DNA from: Clostridioides mangenotii TR | GTDB lineage: Bacteria > Bacillota > Clostridia > Peptostreptococcales > Peptostreptococcaceae | DNA: 64,000 nucleotides | Assembly: GCF_000498755.1 (NCBI RefSeq) | Contig: NZ_AXUS01000019.1 | Location: 1-64,000, forward strand | Reading direction: 5' to 3' | Shown: in pieces, positions 47,100-56,075 of the stretch | Numbering within the stretch: position 1 is the first letter of the stretch | How the letters are laid out: every line of letters begins with the position of its first letter | The notes under the pieces: generated by a model | The model's database searches: none | Seen by the model: the letters and a program-made list of their open reading frames with translations, nothing else | Told to the model about the DNA's origin: nothing | Translations under genes and position numbers: made by a program

Positions 47100-47188
47100 T
47101 GCTTGGCTTAAGTTTGTATATTTATTTAGTTTTTAAAATATATTTTAATTTATCTTTCAATAATTCCTTAATAATAAGGTACAAAAAA

Positions 47189-47239
47189 GACCCTTTCATA
47201 GATAGACACACTTTTTTATGTGTCCACTATATAGGGTCT
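47189..47239. terminator. Long bidirectional terminator between crp/fnr and agrD
   Basis: The arms AGACCCT...AGACACA and TGTGTCC...AGGGTCT form a bulged 20-bp stem. It is flanked by A-rich sequence before and T-rich sequence after, between two convergent genes. Confidence 0.7.
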
Positions 47240-47265
47240 CTTAAACTTTTACTTATCTTTCTTTT

Positions 47266-47418
47266 CTATTCACTTTTCTTCTTGAATTGACTCATGTTTT
47301 TAGGCATTTTAGGTTGGTGGGAAATTGTTGATGATGTTGAATTAGCTGATAATTTCAGCGTATTTATCGCTATAGCACCTACCTTTTCTAAAACTACAGA
47401 ACTTAAATTTTTTTTCAT
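47266..47418 (-). CDS. agrD: AgrD-type cyclic lactone autoinducer peptide precursor
   Basis: The 50-residue precursor begins MKKNLSSVVLEKVGAIAINT, an amphipathic leader. It then has ANSTSSTISHQPKMPKN, the AgrD core NST-x-xxxx-HQPKxP. Where most Clostridia AgrD peptides carry cysteine after NST, this one has serine, so the mature signal would be a lactone rather than a thiolactone. The ATG at 47416-47418 overlaps the agrB stop as ATGA, after GAGGAGTGA. Upstream residues in the longer frame belong to agrB. Confidence 0.83.
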   Translation of the reverse strand: MKKNLSSVVLEKVGAIAINTLKLSANSTSSTISHQPKMPKNMSQFKKKSE

Positions 47419-48002
47419 AAGTTTGTCACTCCTCTCTTTATAATACCTAATACTAACATTATAAAAATACATACAATAACAGATGATGCATACATTGAAT
47501 ACTCATATGTGATTGTAAGATTAATGCCCAAAATTATTAACAATAAAAGAAAACTACATATATACATAACTATTCTTTTATAACTCTTTCTTTCTTTTTC
47601 ACTTAATGGATTATGTCGATGTTCCTGTGGAGCTAGGAAGCTTATTCCTATATAGCTTATTAATGTTATTACAATCATAGGAATATTAGTATGTAAAGAT
47701 ATTAGCTTATCAACAATATATATATTAGTTATATATAGTATCATAAAAACCAATAAACATCTACGATAATTTTCAGCATGAAATCCACCAGAGAATTGTC
47801 GAATAGGACAATAAAATGCTAAAAATATTACTGTTTCTATAAATCTACCGAACATATATCCTATAGCTAAAATCACTGACATCTGAATTATAAAAGCAAC
47901 TATTGTCTCAAAGGCATACTGATAAAGTTCATAGTCCTCAGAGTCAATTGTTTCTTTACTTATTAAATATGTTGTTATTTTATTAGCGCTAGACTTAACC
48001 AT
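47415..48002 (-). CDS. agrB: AgrB accessory gene regulator peptidase
   Basis: The 195-residue membrane endopeptidase processes and cyclises AgrD. It has the catalytic pair His75 and Cys82 in RQFSGGFHAENYRRC, with the same 7-residue spacing as in other AgrB proteins, and six hydrophobic segments. It overlaps agrD by four bases and lies 35 bp after the kinase gene, so the operon order is agrC-agrB-agrD. Confidence 0.9.
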   Translation of the reverse strand: MVKSSANKITTYLISKETIDSEDYELYQYAFETIVAFIIQMSVILAIGYMFGRFIETVIFLAFYCPIRQFSGGFHAENYRRCLLVFMILYITNIYIVDKLISLHTNIPMIVITLISYIGISFLAPQEHRHNPLSEKERKSYKRIVMYICSFLLLLIILGINLTITYEYSMYASSVIVCIFIMLVLGIIKRGVTNL

Positions 48003-48037
48003 ATACTCCCTCCAGATCTTTCGTTACTTCTAATTAT

Positions 48038-49250
48038 TTATGTACTTTTGTTTGGCTGTGATACTTTTTGAGACAATGGAATTAGAATGGTCAATATTAA
48101 ATTATCATCTGATATTTGAACAACACCATTGTATTTTTCTATTGTTTTATTTATACTATTAACACCTATCTCATGAGAAAAAGTCTCCTGTTCATCTTTA
48201 ACAATATTTTTAACTATTTTTAGGTATTCTGCTGAATTTGTACATTTTATTACATAAAAATTATTAACAATTTTTCCAGATATAGTAATTTTTTTTAGAT
48301 TTTTTTTACTTTTTTGTTCAGTATCAATTGCACGATCTAACATATTAGAAAATAAATTACATATGTCTATTACCTCAAGGAAATAGCATTGAGAGAAATC
48401 TATATTTACACATAACTCTATATCATTTTCATCGCAAATAGATTTTTTTCCGTTAGAATTAGGTCTAAAACATTGTTTTGTGTCTCAAATAATGTTTCTA
48501 AACCAAACTGTGCTTTTTCTAAGCTTAGATAGTGCTTATATTGATTATACATTTTATCCTTGATCAATTTATTTTCATATCTTAATTCATTTGCTTTTAC
48601 AATCTTTAATACTATGAAAATAAATGAAACATTTGAAAATAACAGAAACAAAGATACAACCAATATCACCATTCCTATATTAGTTGTGACAATTATTGAT
48701 TTATCAAATATAAAGAATACCATTGCTACTAGACTCATTACATTGGCTAAAATCGGAATAGCTAATAATAAATACTCTTTTTTATTGATTTTAAAGGTAC
48801 ATTTTATACTTTTTATTATAGGTATTGCTAATAATAAGATTGACTTAGTTATGATTACTAATTCCAATCTATATACATTATTAGCTAATAGCAAATTTAT
48901 ATTATCTAATGAATGCAATATAACTAAGATACTGCAAACAACTAAATCATTGACTGTCAGTATAGTCCAAAACATTGTACTTATTAATATACCTTGGAAT
49001 ATACTTGTGTCATAATTAAATTTAAATAGTAAGAAAGATAAAATAATACAGATAGTGATTTTAAAGTTCACCATATAATTATTAAGTGTCATAAAAACCA
49101 TTATTGAAACAATCGCTATTAAACATAAATATACGATTTTTTACTTCTTCTGACAGTACTAATATTATTAAAGATAAAATTTAACACAGCCCATTCCATG
49201 AATGTAGTTAAAACCATTAATATAGACCAATAAGTACTTGATTCTAACAT
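48038..49250 (-). CDS. agrC: AgrC-like GHKL sensor kinase, frameshifted twice and lacking the phospho-acceptor region
   Basis: Three frames join. The first starts at ATG 49248-49250 after GGGAGGGGG (MLESSTYWSILMVLTTFMEW). The second (from a TTT run at 49121) holds the rest of a six-segment sensor. The third (after the T7 run at 48443-48449) carries the GHKL ATPase parts KSICDENDIELCVNIDFS, NLFSNMLDRAIDTEQK and EIGVNSINKTIEKYNG. One added base at each run restores about 404 residues. Between YKHYLSLEKAQ and NNVLDLILTEK the usual HDxxNH dimerisation/phospho-acceptor helix is missing. No AgrA-type regulator gene is adjacent. The locus may be degenerate. Confidence 0.7.
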
Positions 49251-49379
49251 AGTTACCCCCTCCCCTAGTTATAGATAAAATTATTTGTAAAAGGTCGTCT
49301 GTCTAAATTCTATCATATAGTTATATTAATTTACAACTTATCTCAAGAGCAGGCAATCGATCTTTTTCGACTTTTCATT

Positions 49380-49841
49380 CGAATATTTTATAAAAGGATA
49401 GTGAATATCGTGCATAATATTTTAAATTACTTTTTTAATTACAAAATAATATACAATTTTATATTATTCGATATATTAAGACTTATAACAGGACAAAATA
49501 ATAGCCATTTTAGACAATTAAATAAATTATAATAAAATGCTAACAATTAAGCTAGCATCATACAATTCTATCTATTTTTTATCTACTAAATATATCTATG
49601 AACTGAGTCCTTATAACTGCATCATAAGTATATAATTACTTGGGTACCTTTTTGATTATCTATCAGGATTAACTACTCCCTTATCGTTTTATTTTCAAAT
49701 TTATAACTAAAAAAATAGTATTTTTCTTGATATTTAAAGGCAGTGATGAGTTGGCTGTAATATATGATTAACCTTTTTAACCTATATAACTGTTCTTTTT
49801 CTTCAATATAATATTTATTCATAAAAAATTTCTTACAACTA
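49380..49841. other. AT-rich gap upstream of agrC
   Basis: I see no gene here. The minus strand around 49690-49840 has a short open stretch that may continue the XRE remnant to its right. Confidence 0.3.
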
Positions 49842-49877
49842 AAGAAAGTATTGATATTTTTATCAATACTTTCTTTG
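49842..49877. repeat. 16-bp perfect hairpin
   Basis: AAAGAAAGTATTGATA and its exact complement surround a four-base loop. It has little T tail on either strand. It may be a weak terminator for the MATE gene or part of the XRE remnant. Confidence 0.5.
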
Positions 49878-50000
49878 TAGATTATCCCTTTACTTCTATA
49901 AGCCCTTCTTTCACTTTCCTCAAAGAGGAATATATCTTCTATTGATCAATTAAGTATTTTAGATATATAATATGCTAACCACTTGTCATAGTTTATTTTC
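49868..50000 (-). pseudogene. Remnant of an XRE-type helix-turn-helix regulator
   Basis: The minus strand gives YDKWLAYYISKILN, a stop, then SIEDIFLFEESERRAYRSKG. This matches the end of a Cro/C1 domain (LAxxLNxSIEDIFxFEE). The N-terminus is missing and one stop interrupts the frame. Confidence 0.45.
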
Positions 50001-50004
50001 CTAT

Positions 50005-51342
50005 TTAATAATTCATTATTTCGACATTTTTTTGTTCTTTTGTTTTTAATTTAGATAAAGACATTATTGCAATTATAGTTGTTATAATCTCAGCAAATGT
50101 AAATGATAGCCATACACCATTCATTCCCAAGAAGGCTGTAAGGATGAATAATATAGGTATAATAGCTATGCACCCACGCATTATAGAAACAACAAAGGCG
50201 CTCTTCATTTTTGCAGTTGCACTTAAAAAGGCTGCTATAATAATATTAAATCCAGCAAAGAAAAATCCGGTAAAGTATAATTTTAATCCATTTGTAGCAA
50301 TATGAATTAGCTCCTCATTGTTTTCGCTGTTAAAAGCAGCAATGATATTATCCGATAAAAGGAAAGTCAATATATATATAACAGTTGCTAAACCTAAAGA
50401 TAAAGTAATAGCATATTTTAATACTTGCTTCATCAATATACCATCATTTTTTCCATAGCCCTCGCTAAGCAGTGGCTGTATTCCTTGTGCAATTCCTGTA
50501 AATATTGAAATTACTACAAGTGCTACATTTGCAACTATCCCATATGCCGCCACGCCTATAATTCCTGTTAGATCCAATATTACAAGATTAAATAAAATAA
50601 GAACAAATCCTGATGAAATTTCAGTAATAAATGCCGACAAACCAAGTCCTAAAATATTTTTTATGTTTTTTATATTTACCCTACATTTTATAAATTTAAA
50701 ATTATTTTTTTGTTTTATAAAATGTGAAGATAAGATACAAAGACTTATAATTGGTGCAAGTCCTGTAGCAAAAGCCGCCCCAAACATTCCCATTGAAAGA
50801 GGATAAATGAAGATGTAGTCAAGAACAATATTTGAAAAACTTCCTGTAAGCATGCCTGCCATAGACAATCTTGGATTTCCATCATTTCGTATAAATGCAA
50901 TCATTATATTGTTTAGGATAAAAAATGGTGAAAAGCTAAGTATTGTTGATAAGTAAGTACTCGCCAACGTTAATGTAGTACCATCTGCTCCGAGTAGCTT
51001 TGCTATTGGTGTTGATAAAAATAATCCTACAATAAGCATAATAATTCCTACAACCATTCCTATAATCACAGTGTTAGAAAAAATTGAATTAGCTTTTTCA
51101 TCTTCATTTTGTGACTTTAAAATACTATATCTTGTTGCACCACCAATACCAATCATCAAGCCTGCACCATTGATGATACAATAAATTGGAATGGAAAAGT
51201 TCAATGCAGCTAGTCCATTTGAGCCAAGAGCTTTTGAGACAAAAAAAGTATCTGCAAGGATATAACATGACAATCCTATCATTCCCATAACATTAAGGCT
51301 CACATATTTAAAAAAGTTTTTTAGTACGTAGTATTTATTCAT
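50005..51342 (-). CDS. MATE family efflux protein
   Basis: The 445-residue protein has 12 membrane segments in two homologous halves: GLSCYILADTFFVSKALGSNGLAALNFSIP in the first, and SSGFVLILFNLVILDLTGIIGVAAYGI in the second. This is the pattern of the DinF/NorM-type multidrug and toxin exporters driven by Na+ or H+. I chose the ATG at 51340-51342, preceded by GGGAGG; the upstream frame begins in the leader. Hairpins in the leader suggest regulated expression. Confidence 0.87.
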   Translation of the reverse strand: MNKYYVLKNFFKYVSLNVMGMIGLSCYILADTFFVSKALGSNGLAALNFSIPIYCIINGAGLMIGIGGATRYSILKSQNEDEKANSIFSNTVIIGMVVGIIMLIVGLFLSTPIAKLLGADGTTLTLASTYLSTILSFSPFFILNNIMIAFIRNDGNPRLSMAGMLTGSFSNIVLDYIFIYPLSMGMFGAAFATGLAPIISLCILSSHFIKQKNNFKFIKCRVNIKNIKNILGLGLSAFITEISSGFVLILFNLVILDLTGIIGVAAYGIVANVALVVISIFTGIAQGIQPLLSEGYGKNDGILMKQVLKYAITLSLGLATVIYILTFLLSDNIIAAFNSENNEELIHIATNGLKLYFTGFFFAGFNIIIAAFLSATAKMKSAFVVSIMRGCIAIIPILFILTAFLGMNGVWLSFTFAEIITTIIAIMSLSKLKTKEQKNVEIMNY

Positions 51343-51374
51343 TTTAAAACCTCCCATAAAAAAATACCCAGACA

Positions 51375-51440
51375 ACATTCCTTCTAAGACCTAATGGAAT
51401 GTGTATGAGCACTTTGAGTTGTTTTGCTCGGTAGCAAAAC
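51375..51440 (-). promoter_or_regulatory. Two leader hairpins upstream of the MATE gene
   Basis: GTTTTGCT-CGGT-AGCAAAAC (51421-51440) is an 8-bp stem with a four-base loop. ACATTCC/GGAATGT (51375-51381 and 51396-51402) is a second stem, followed 13 bases later by a T7 run. They lie between promoter and start codon and may act as operator and attenuator. Confidence 0.45.
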
Positions 51441-51463
51441 AAAGTATTTATTTACTTATATAA

Positions 51464-51492
51464 ATAATAGCATTTATCTGCTAGTTTTTCAA
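51464..51492 (-). promoter_or_regulatory. Promoter of the MATE gene
   Basis: On the minus strand TTGAAA (51487-51492) and TATTAT (51464-51469) are 17 bp apart, about 115 bp before the start codon. Confidence 0.6.
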
Positions 51493-51606
51493 TATACAAA
51501 ATATATTTGATTTTTCATTTATAATTATATAAATTTTTTTAGAAAATCATCTTCTACTATTTTCTGTTTTACCATGTATTAAATCATAATGCCAATAAAT
51601 TCATAA

Positions 51607-51643
51607 AAAGAAAAGACCTAGAAAAAATCTAAGCCTTTCTTTC
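51607..51643 (-). terminator. Terminator downstream of the structured element
   Basis: A stem AAGGCTTAGA/TCTAGGTCTT is followed on the minus strand by TTCTTTTTATG. It does not follow any protein gene, so it supports a short non-coding transcript from the right. Confidence 0.6.
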
Positions 51644-51654
51644 ACTATATATAA

Positions 51655-51760
51655 TCAAAGGAGGAAAACAGCCAGCAAGTTGTAGGAGCCGAACCTACTT
51701 TTCCATTACTTGCATAATGAGTTAGGAACCACCCTCACCCCATTAACTATATATTCTCGT
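51655..51760 (-). ncRNA. Possible structured RNA with a tRNA T-arm-like hairpin
   Basis: GCAAGT (51675-51680) pairs with ACTTGC (51708-51713). Inside it, GTAGG and CCTAC enclose a seven-base loop (AGCCGAA on plus; TTCGGCT on minus, like a tRNA T loop). Next to it lies a G-rich segment GGGTGAGGGTGGTTCC on the minus strand. The block is richer in G+C than its surroundings, has no open frame and is followed on the minus strand by a terminator. It is not a complete tRNA. The family is unknown. Confidence 0.35.
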
Positions 51761-51934
51761 TAAATATAAAAATCCCTGCTTATTTTGTAAATTTACTAGA
51801 TTTATCTACAAATAACCGTTATTAATTACAAATAATAGAATTTATTAAGGATTTTATTACTTATTTACTTTTTGCTATATACTCCATATAAAATTAAGTT
51901 CTGTTTAAGCTTCTACGAAGTTATTACATTCTAT

Positions 51935-51961
51935 TTATACCTTTTTATTAAATATATCCAT
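51935..51961 (-). CDS. Eight-codon leader peptide candidate
   Basis: ATG at 51959-51961 follows a perfect AGGAGG (51970-51975) at 8-base spacing and encodes MDIFNKKV then a stop. It lies upstream of the structured element on the same strand. It could be a leader peptide or the start of a lost gene. Confidence 0.25.
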   Translation of the reverse strand: MDIFNKKV

Positions 51962-52117
51962 GCTATCAACCTCCTAAAAATAATATGGTCAAGTGATGTT
52001 TATTTTAAGCATTCATTTCGCAAAACAATATACATAATAATGTTATAATACTTGTATCACATGTAAAATTTTTAGAAATTAATTTGAGTTTCATAAAATA
52101 AAAGGAGCGTGAATTAA

Positions 52118-52264
52118 TTGAAAAATAAAGACAACAAAAGTTCAAAAGTAATATGGTCAATTCTAGCTATTTGTTTTGGTTGTATAGGATATTCAATATT
52201 CCATAATTGGATTTATTTAGCTGGAGGTTTGATTTTATCAAGCGTACTATATTCACTTGATTAA
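52118..52264 (+). CDS. Small two-segment membrane peptide
   Basis: A 48-residue peptide starts at the TTG at 52118, 10 bases after AAGGAG. It begins KNKDNKSSKVIWSILAICF after the initiator, then GCIGYSIFHNWIYLAGGLIL. It has a basic N-terminus and two hydrophobic stretches. A TATAAT lies at 52044-52049. The family is not recognised. It precedes the ABM monooxygenase gene by 65 bp and may share its transcript. Confidence 0.6.
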   Translation: MKNKDNKSSKVIWSILAICFGCIGYSIFHNWIYLAGGLILSSVLYSLD

Positions 52265-52329
52265 TAAAAATAAGGGTATCTTTTATACTAAATTTTGAGT
52301 TATCCGAAAAAACGTTAGGAGAAATATAA

Positions 52330-52614
52330 ATGATAAAAGTAATTCAACGAAGTGTCATAAAAGAAAAGCATTTATCTGATGCTCTAATGCTGTATCAGTT
52401 ACTAGTGAAGGAAACTTTAAAAGAAAAGGGATGCCTCTCTTATGAGTTATTTCAAGAACTAGACAATTCTAATAACCTTACCCTCATTGAGGATTGGGAA
52501 GATATAGAGGCATTGCAACGACATACGCAAACACCACATTTCATAACTTTGGTAGAAAAACTTGCATTGTATGAAAAGGAGTTGCCAGTTTTAATCTATA
52601 AAAAGCTATTTTAA
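52330..52614 (+). CDS. ABM domain protein (putative quinol monooxygenase)
   Basis: The 94-residue protein fits the antibiotic biosynthesis monooxygenase fold: MIKVIQRSVIKEKHLSDALML, KEKGCLSYELFQELDNSNNLTLIEDWEDIEALQRHTQTPHF. The HxxxxHF-like end (RHTQTPHF) is the usual substrate-side motif. Members oxidise small aromatic compounds without cofactors as dimers. TTAGGAGA precedes the ATG. A GGGTAGC stem-loop terminator follows. Confidence 0.82.
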   Translation: MIKVIQRSVIKEKHLSDALMLYQLLVKETLKEKGCLSYELFQELDNSNNLTLIEDWEDIEALQRHTQTPHFITLVEKLALYEKELPVLIYKKLF

Positions 52615-52668
52615 CTTACTTGTATCTTTGTTTTAAAATATTAAACGAAAGTAGCCAAATAAATAATA

Positions 52669-52695
52669 GGGTAGCAAATTAAGCTACCCTTGTTT
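52669..52695 (+). terminator. Terminator after the ABM gene
   Basis: GGGTAGC/GCTACCC with a seven-base loop and a TTGTTT tail. A near-identical hairpin occurs at 60751-60772. Confidence 0.75.
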
Positions 52696-52739
52696 ACTAT
52701 CTACATATATTTAATCTTTTTTACCGATCTACCAATAAA

Positions 52740-52930
52740 CTACATGTCCTTTAAAGTCATAAGTTATTACCTACAAACTAAACTTAGTCACATTGTCTGT
52801 AAACTTCTTTAACCCCTTAGTTGCACCACCGCCAATACTATATGCATTTTCACGCATGTATGACTTATATTTCCTACATTTACTATAGTAGAGTCTGTTA
52901 AATCTATTTCATTATTATTGCTAAAGCCTT
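52740..52930 (-). pseudogene. Unrecognised gene remnant beside tagD
   Basis: A minus-strand frame ends ...YMRENAYSIGGGATKGLKKF then TDNVTKFSL and a stop near 52773. Upstream it is broken by stops. The residues look protein-like, but I do not recognise them. Confidence 0.25.
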
Positions 52931-52965
52931 GCCACTACTTCATAAACTTAAAAATTCAACTTTAA

Positions 52966-53355
52966 TTATACGTCTTTAATATATTTTTTTATACAGCTTG
53001 TTGATATGTCTTCTGTTCTAGGTAAATATTTCACTTCACAATATTCATTAAGATGGTTAAATTTATCTTGCCAATCGCTTCCCATTACAAACAAATCCAC
53101 CTTATAATATAAGATATCATATATTTTTTGGCCCCAACTTTTTTCTTCTATTACTTCATCAACATACTTTAAAGATTCTAATATAATTTTTCTTTCTTGA
53201 TAACTATATATTGATTTTTTGCCTTTTATGATATTAAACTCATCACTAGATAAACCTACAACCAGGTAATCACCCAAGCTTTTCGCTCTTTTTAACAAAT
53301 TTATATGTCCTATATGGAGTAAATCGAAAGTTCCATATGTTATAACTATTTTCAT
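52966..53355 (-). CDS. tagD: Glycerol-3-phosphate cytidylyltransferase
   Basis: The 129-residue enzyme has GTFDLLHIGHINLLKRA with the nucleotide-binding HIGH at 14-17, and RTEDISTSCI near the C-terminus. Both are signatures of TagD. It makes CDP-glycerol from CTP and glycerol 3-phosphate. The gene upstream encodes a CDP-glycerol-using transferase, 68 bp away. Together they point to transfer of glycerol phosphate onto a surface polymer or protein glycan. Confidence 0.9.
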   Translation of the reverse strand: MKIVITYGTFDLLHIGHINLLKRAKSLGDYLVVGLSSDEFNIIKGKKSIYSYQERKIILESLKYVDEVIEEKSWGQKIYDILYYKVDLFVMGSDWQDKFNHLNEYCEVKYLPRTEDISTSCIKKYIKDV

Positions 53356-53422
53356 CTACATCAGCCTTCCCATATATTATCCATGCATTTCATTGATACA
53401 TCATTATCTAATAACTATATTA

Positions 53423-55599
53423 TTAAAATAAATTCTCTATAAATTCCCATGTTCTATCAGAAGAATTAAAATCTACGTATTTATGGAATTTATCTTTTAA
53501 ACTTATCCTTTCTTCTAAGTAGTATTGATTATCCTGCTCAAATTTCATGATCTCATTTTTTAAATCATATATACTCTTAATTTTAGGGCCTGGTGTAACT
53601 TCATTGTATTCAAATAGTAACCCCCTATTCTTCGTGTACTCTTCTATATCATTGTTAGTAAATATTAAAGGAATATTTAATAATAATAAGTCAATATAAA
53701 CAGATGAGTAATCTGTAATTAAATAATCTGAACACCCTAAAATTTCATATAAATCTATATTGTTATTTTCTAAATTTTCACTTAATATCAACTTTATACT
53801 TTTACTTTCTTTTACCATACTAGAAATATATTTTTCTTCATGCGGATGTAATTTCAATATAAATACCATATTATTTTTTAATAGCCATTCCTCAAATTCT
53901 ATTAAGTGTTCTTTATTGAAAAGTTCATCTTTCATAAATACATTTATACCATCATTTATAGAGTCTTTTTCTCGTATCCTAAATGTAGGCATATAGAATA
54001 TTATTTTTTTATTACTTGTATTAATATCCAGTATCTTGTTTATGTTATTTATTCCATTTTTTTTGTCTAATAAATCATTTCTAGGTGCACCTGTTATTAC
54101 GTATTTGTACTCTTCTACATTTATACACCTATTCATATTAATATTAAAATTCTCCGAGTAAGATGTAATATAGTTTATATCTGCAAATCTCTTTTCCATA
54201 CTTTCAATATCTTTCTCATTTTTATCTAAATAACCCATACTCTTGATAGGAAATCCGTGCCATAAATCTATAATAATCTGATTTCCATTATAAACCTCTT
54301 TAGGAATAGCGACATTGGCTTCTGTTGTTATTATTATATCAGCTTCCATAACCATTCTCACATAATTATAATCTATAGTTTGCCTTATTATTTTAACATC
54401 AAATTTTTCTTTTATATGTTGAGGAATTTTTTTATATAAAGCATAAGTATTAGACCCTGAGTAATCTTTGTGAATCAGTAATATCACTTTTTTAAAATTA
54501 TATACTTTATCATTTTCGTTAAATTTTTCTATTTCTGCTAATTCTCCTAATCTAAACAAATGCAGTGCCGGATATGTAGTATTTACATATAAATCTAAAC
54601 CTAAAGAATTTGCCCTTACACAAAAATGTCTGTCTTCTCCTACTAACGATATATTGTCTATCTTTGTAAAATTTACTCCCTTTAATAATGCATTTTGAGA
54701 TATAAGAGTACAAGCACCTAATCCCCCAACTTTATACAAACCTTTCCTCTTCATTTGGTTTATATAGTCCAGCTCCATTTTAGCTGATACTACTAAGTTA
54801 TTACTACAATTATCTTTTTTTATAAACGAATAATTATCTTCAAGCCAAACTTGTGGTTCTAACCTTGTATTCAAATTCCATTTTGTCCAAAATATATTTG
54901 ACACTATATCAACATTACTGTTAATTAACTCTTGCAGTGTCTCTTTATGCAGAATCAAATCAGAATCTATAAAAAATATATAATCAAATTCTCTGTCTAT
55001 AGCATAAGTTATCAATCTATTCTTAAATTCCGCAACTTTATCCATTAAATCTGCATTCCAATAATGAGTATTCTCATCTTTAACATAAGTATTATTACTT
55101 TGCACTTTAATTACTTTTGTTTTTTGTGGAATAAATGAGTCTAATATGTAGCTTGATTGTTCATCAACATTGTCGTCTATAAATATATATTCTTCCACAA
55201 TATTATTATAATTTAATTCTTTTAAAGATTTTAAAAATTCTTTTAATATTTTGTAGTCTTGCCTTACAGGACTTGCAATTAATACTTTTTTACTTTCTTC
55301 ACTTTTTAATACCTTCGACTTTTGGTAGTAAAATTCAGCTGCTTTATTTTTGCCTAAAGCTTCAAGAATTATTGCCTTAATATTTATTAATTGTAAGTTT
55401 TCATGTGAATTTTCAATACCTTCATTTGCCTCCTTTAAAGCTTCTTGATATTTCCCTTCAAAAAATGATATTAACGCTTTATACCTCTTTAATTCTTCAT
55501 ATTTAATAAATTTTTCATTTTTAAATATTATTTTTTTGCTTCTTCTAACTCATTTTTTTCAATTAATATTTCAATTTCTTCATAAAGTTTATTTGTCAT
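53423..55599 (-). CDS. TPR-like / glycosyltransferase / CDP-glycerol glycerophosphotransferase fusion (frameshifted at 55531)
   Basis: Joined, the protein has about 725 residues. It starts at ATG 55597-55599 after GGAGAGAG with MTNKLYEEIEILIEKNELEE and TPR-like helices (about 1-110). A glycosyltransferase domain follows, from VLIASPVRQDYKILKEFLKSL with the metal motif FFIDSDL. The C-terminal 370 residues are a TagB/TagF-type transferase: IIIDLWHGFPIKSMGYLDKN, GAPRNDLL and DYLITDYSSVYIDLLLL. The frame breaks in a T7 run at 55531-55537; one base restores it. The GTG at 55198 is internal. It lies between tagD and flagellin, so flagellin or wall glycan modification is likely. Confidence 0.78.
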
Positions 55600-55639
55600 A
55601 TTCTCTCTCCTTTATTGCTTCAACTTATACTATGTCTAC

Positions 55640-55840
55640 TTAATAAAAATAATATTTACCTTTTCTAATTAGATTGACAAAATCTACATGTTCCATCTGT
55701 TCAAATGGGTTCATTCTTTTTTATACTAGATATTTTCCATATACCGTTGCATCCTTTTTTAGCTCGCACATCTATAATATTTCAAACTTGCTATTTTATA
55801 AAATAAAATTTTCATTACCTACCCCCCCCATTATTTTTTT
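55640..55840 (-). pseudogene. Possible unrecognised gene remnant
   Basis: One minus-strand frame reads KKGCNGIWKISSIKKNEPI, a stop, then TDGTCRFCQSN, with cysteines that suggest a metal-binding end. No start, ribosome binding site or long frame exists. A C8 run at about 55821 is unusual in this AT-rich DNA. Confidence 0.2.
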
Positions 55841-55992
55841 AATATGTATATATTACCATATTTTATAAATAATATATGTTTAAGTAATAAAGATGTAAAT
55901 TTCTCACTGACGAATCCAACATAACCCAAACCAAAAACATTTGTTAATTGATCTACTTTCTGATATTTTTTATATTTATTAATGAAAAAGTA

Positions 55993-56019
55993 TAAAGTTT
56001 TTTAAAATTAGGACGAATA
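55993..56019 (+). promoter_or_regulatory. Sigma-28 (SigD/FliA)-like promoter of flagellin
   Basis: TAAA (55993-55996) and GACGAATA (from 56012) are 15 bp apart, as in TAAA-N15-GCCGATAA. The predicted leader is about 85 bases. Confidence 0.5.
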
Positions 56020-56075
56020 TAATAATGAACAAATAAATACTTTCAATATTTTAATATGGATTAAAAAAAATTTAT

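Noticed and set aside
47266-47472. AgrD start at 47472
   Set aside because: The first 18 residues of the long frame overlap agrB. The ATG at 47418 has the ribosome binding site and the ATGA overlap with agrB.
51670-51760. Complete tRNA gene or T-box
   Set aside because: Only an acceptor-like stem and a T-arm-like hairpin are present, with no D or anticodon arm. The GGGTGGTTCC segment lacks the T-box core GGTGGNACCGCG.
55000-55198. Start of the CDP-glycerol transferase at GTG 55198
   Set aside because: The frame is open for over 330 bases upstream with matching domain content, and there is no ribosome binding site at this GTG.
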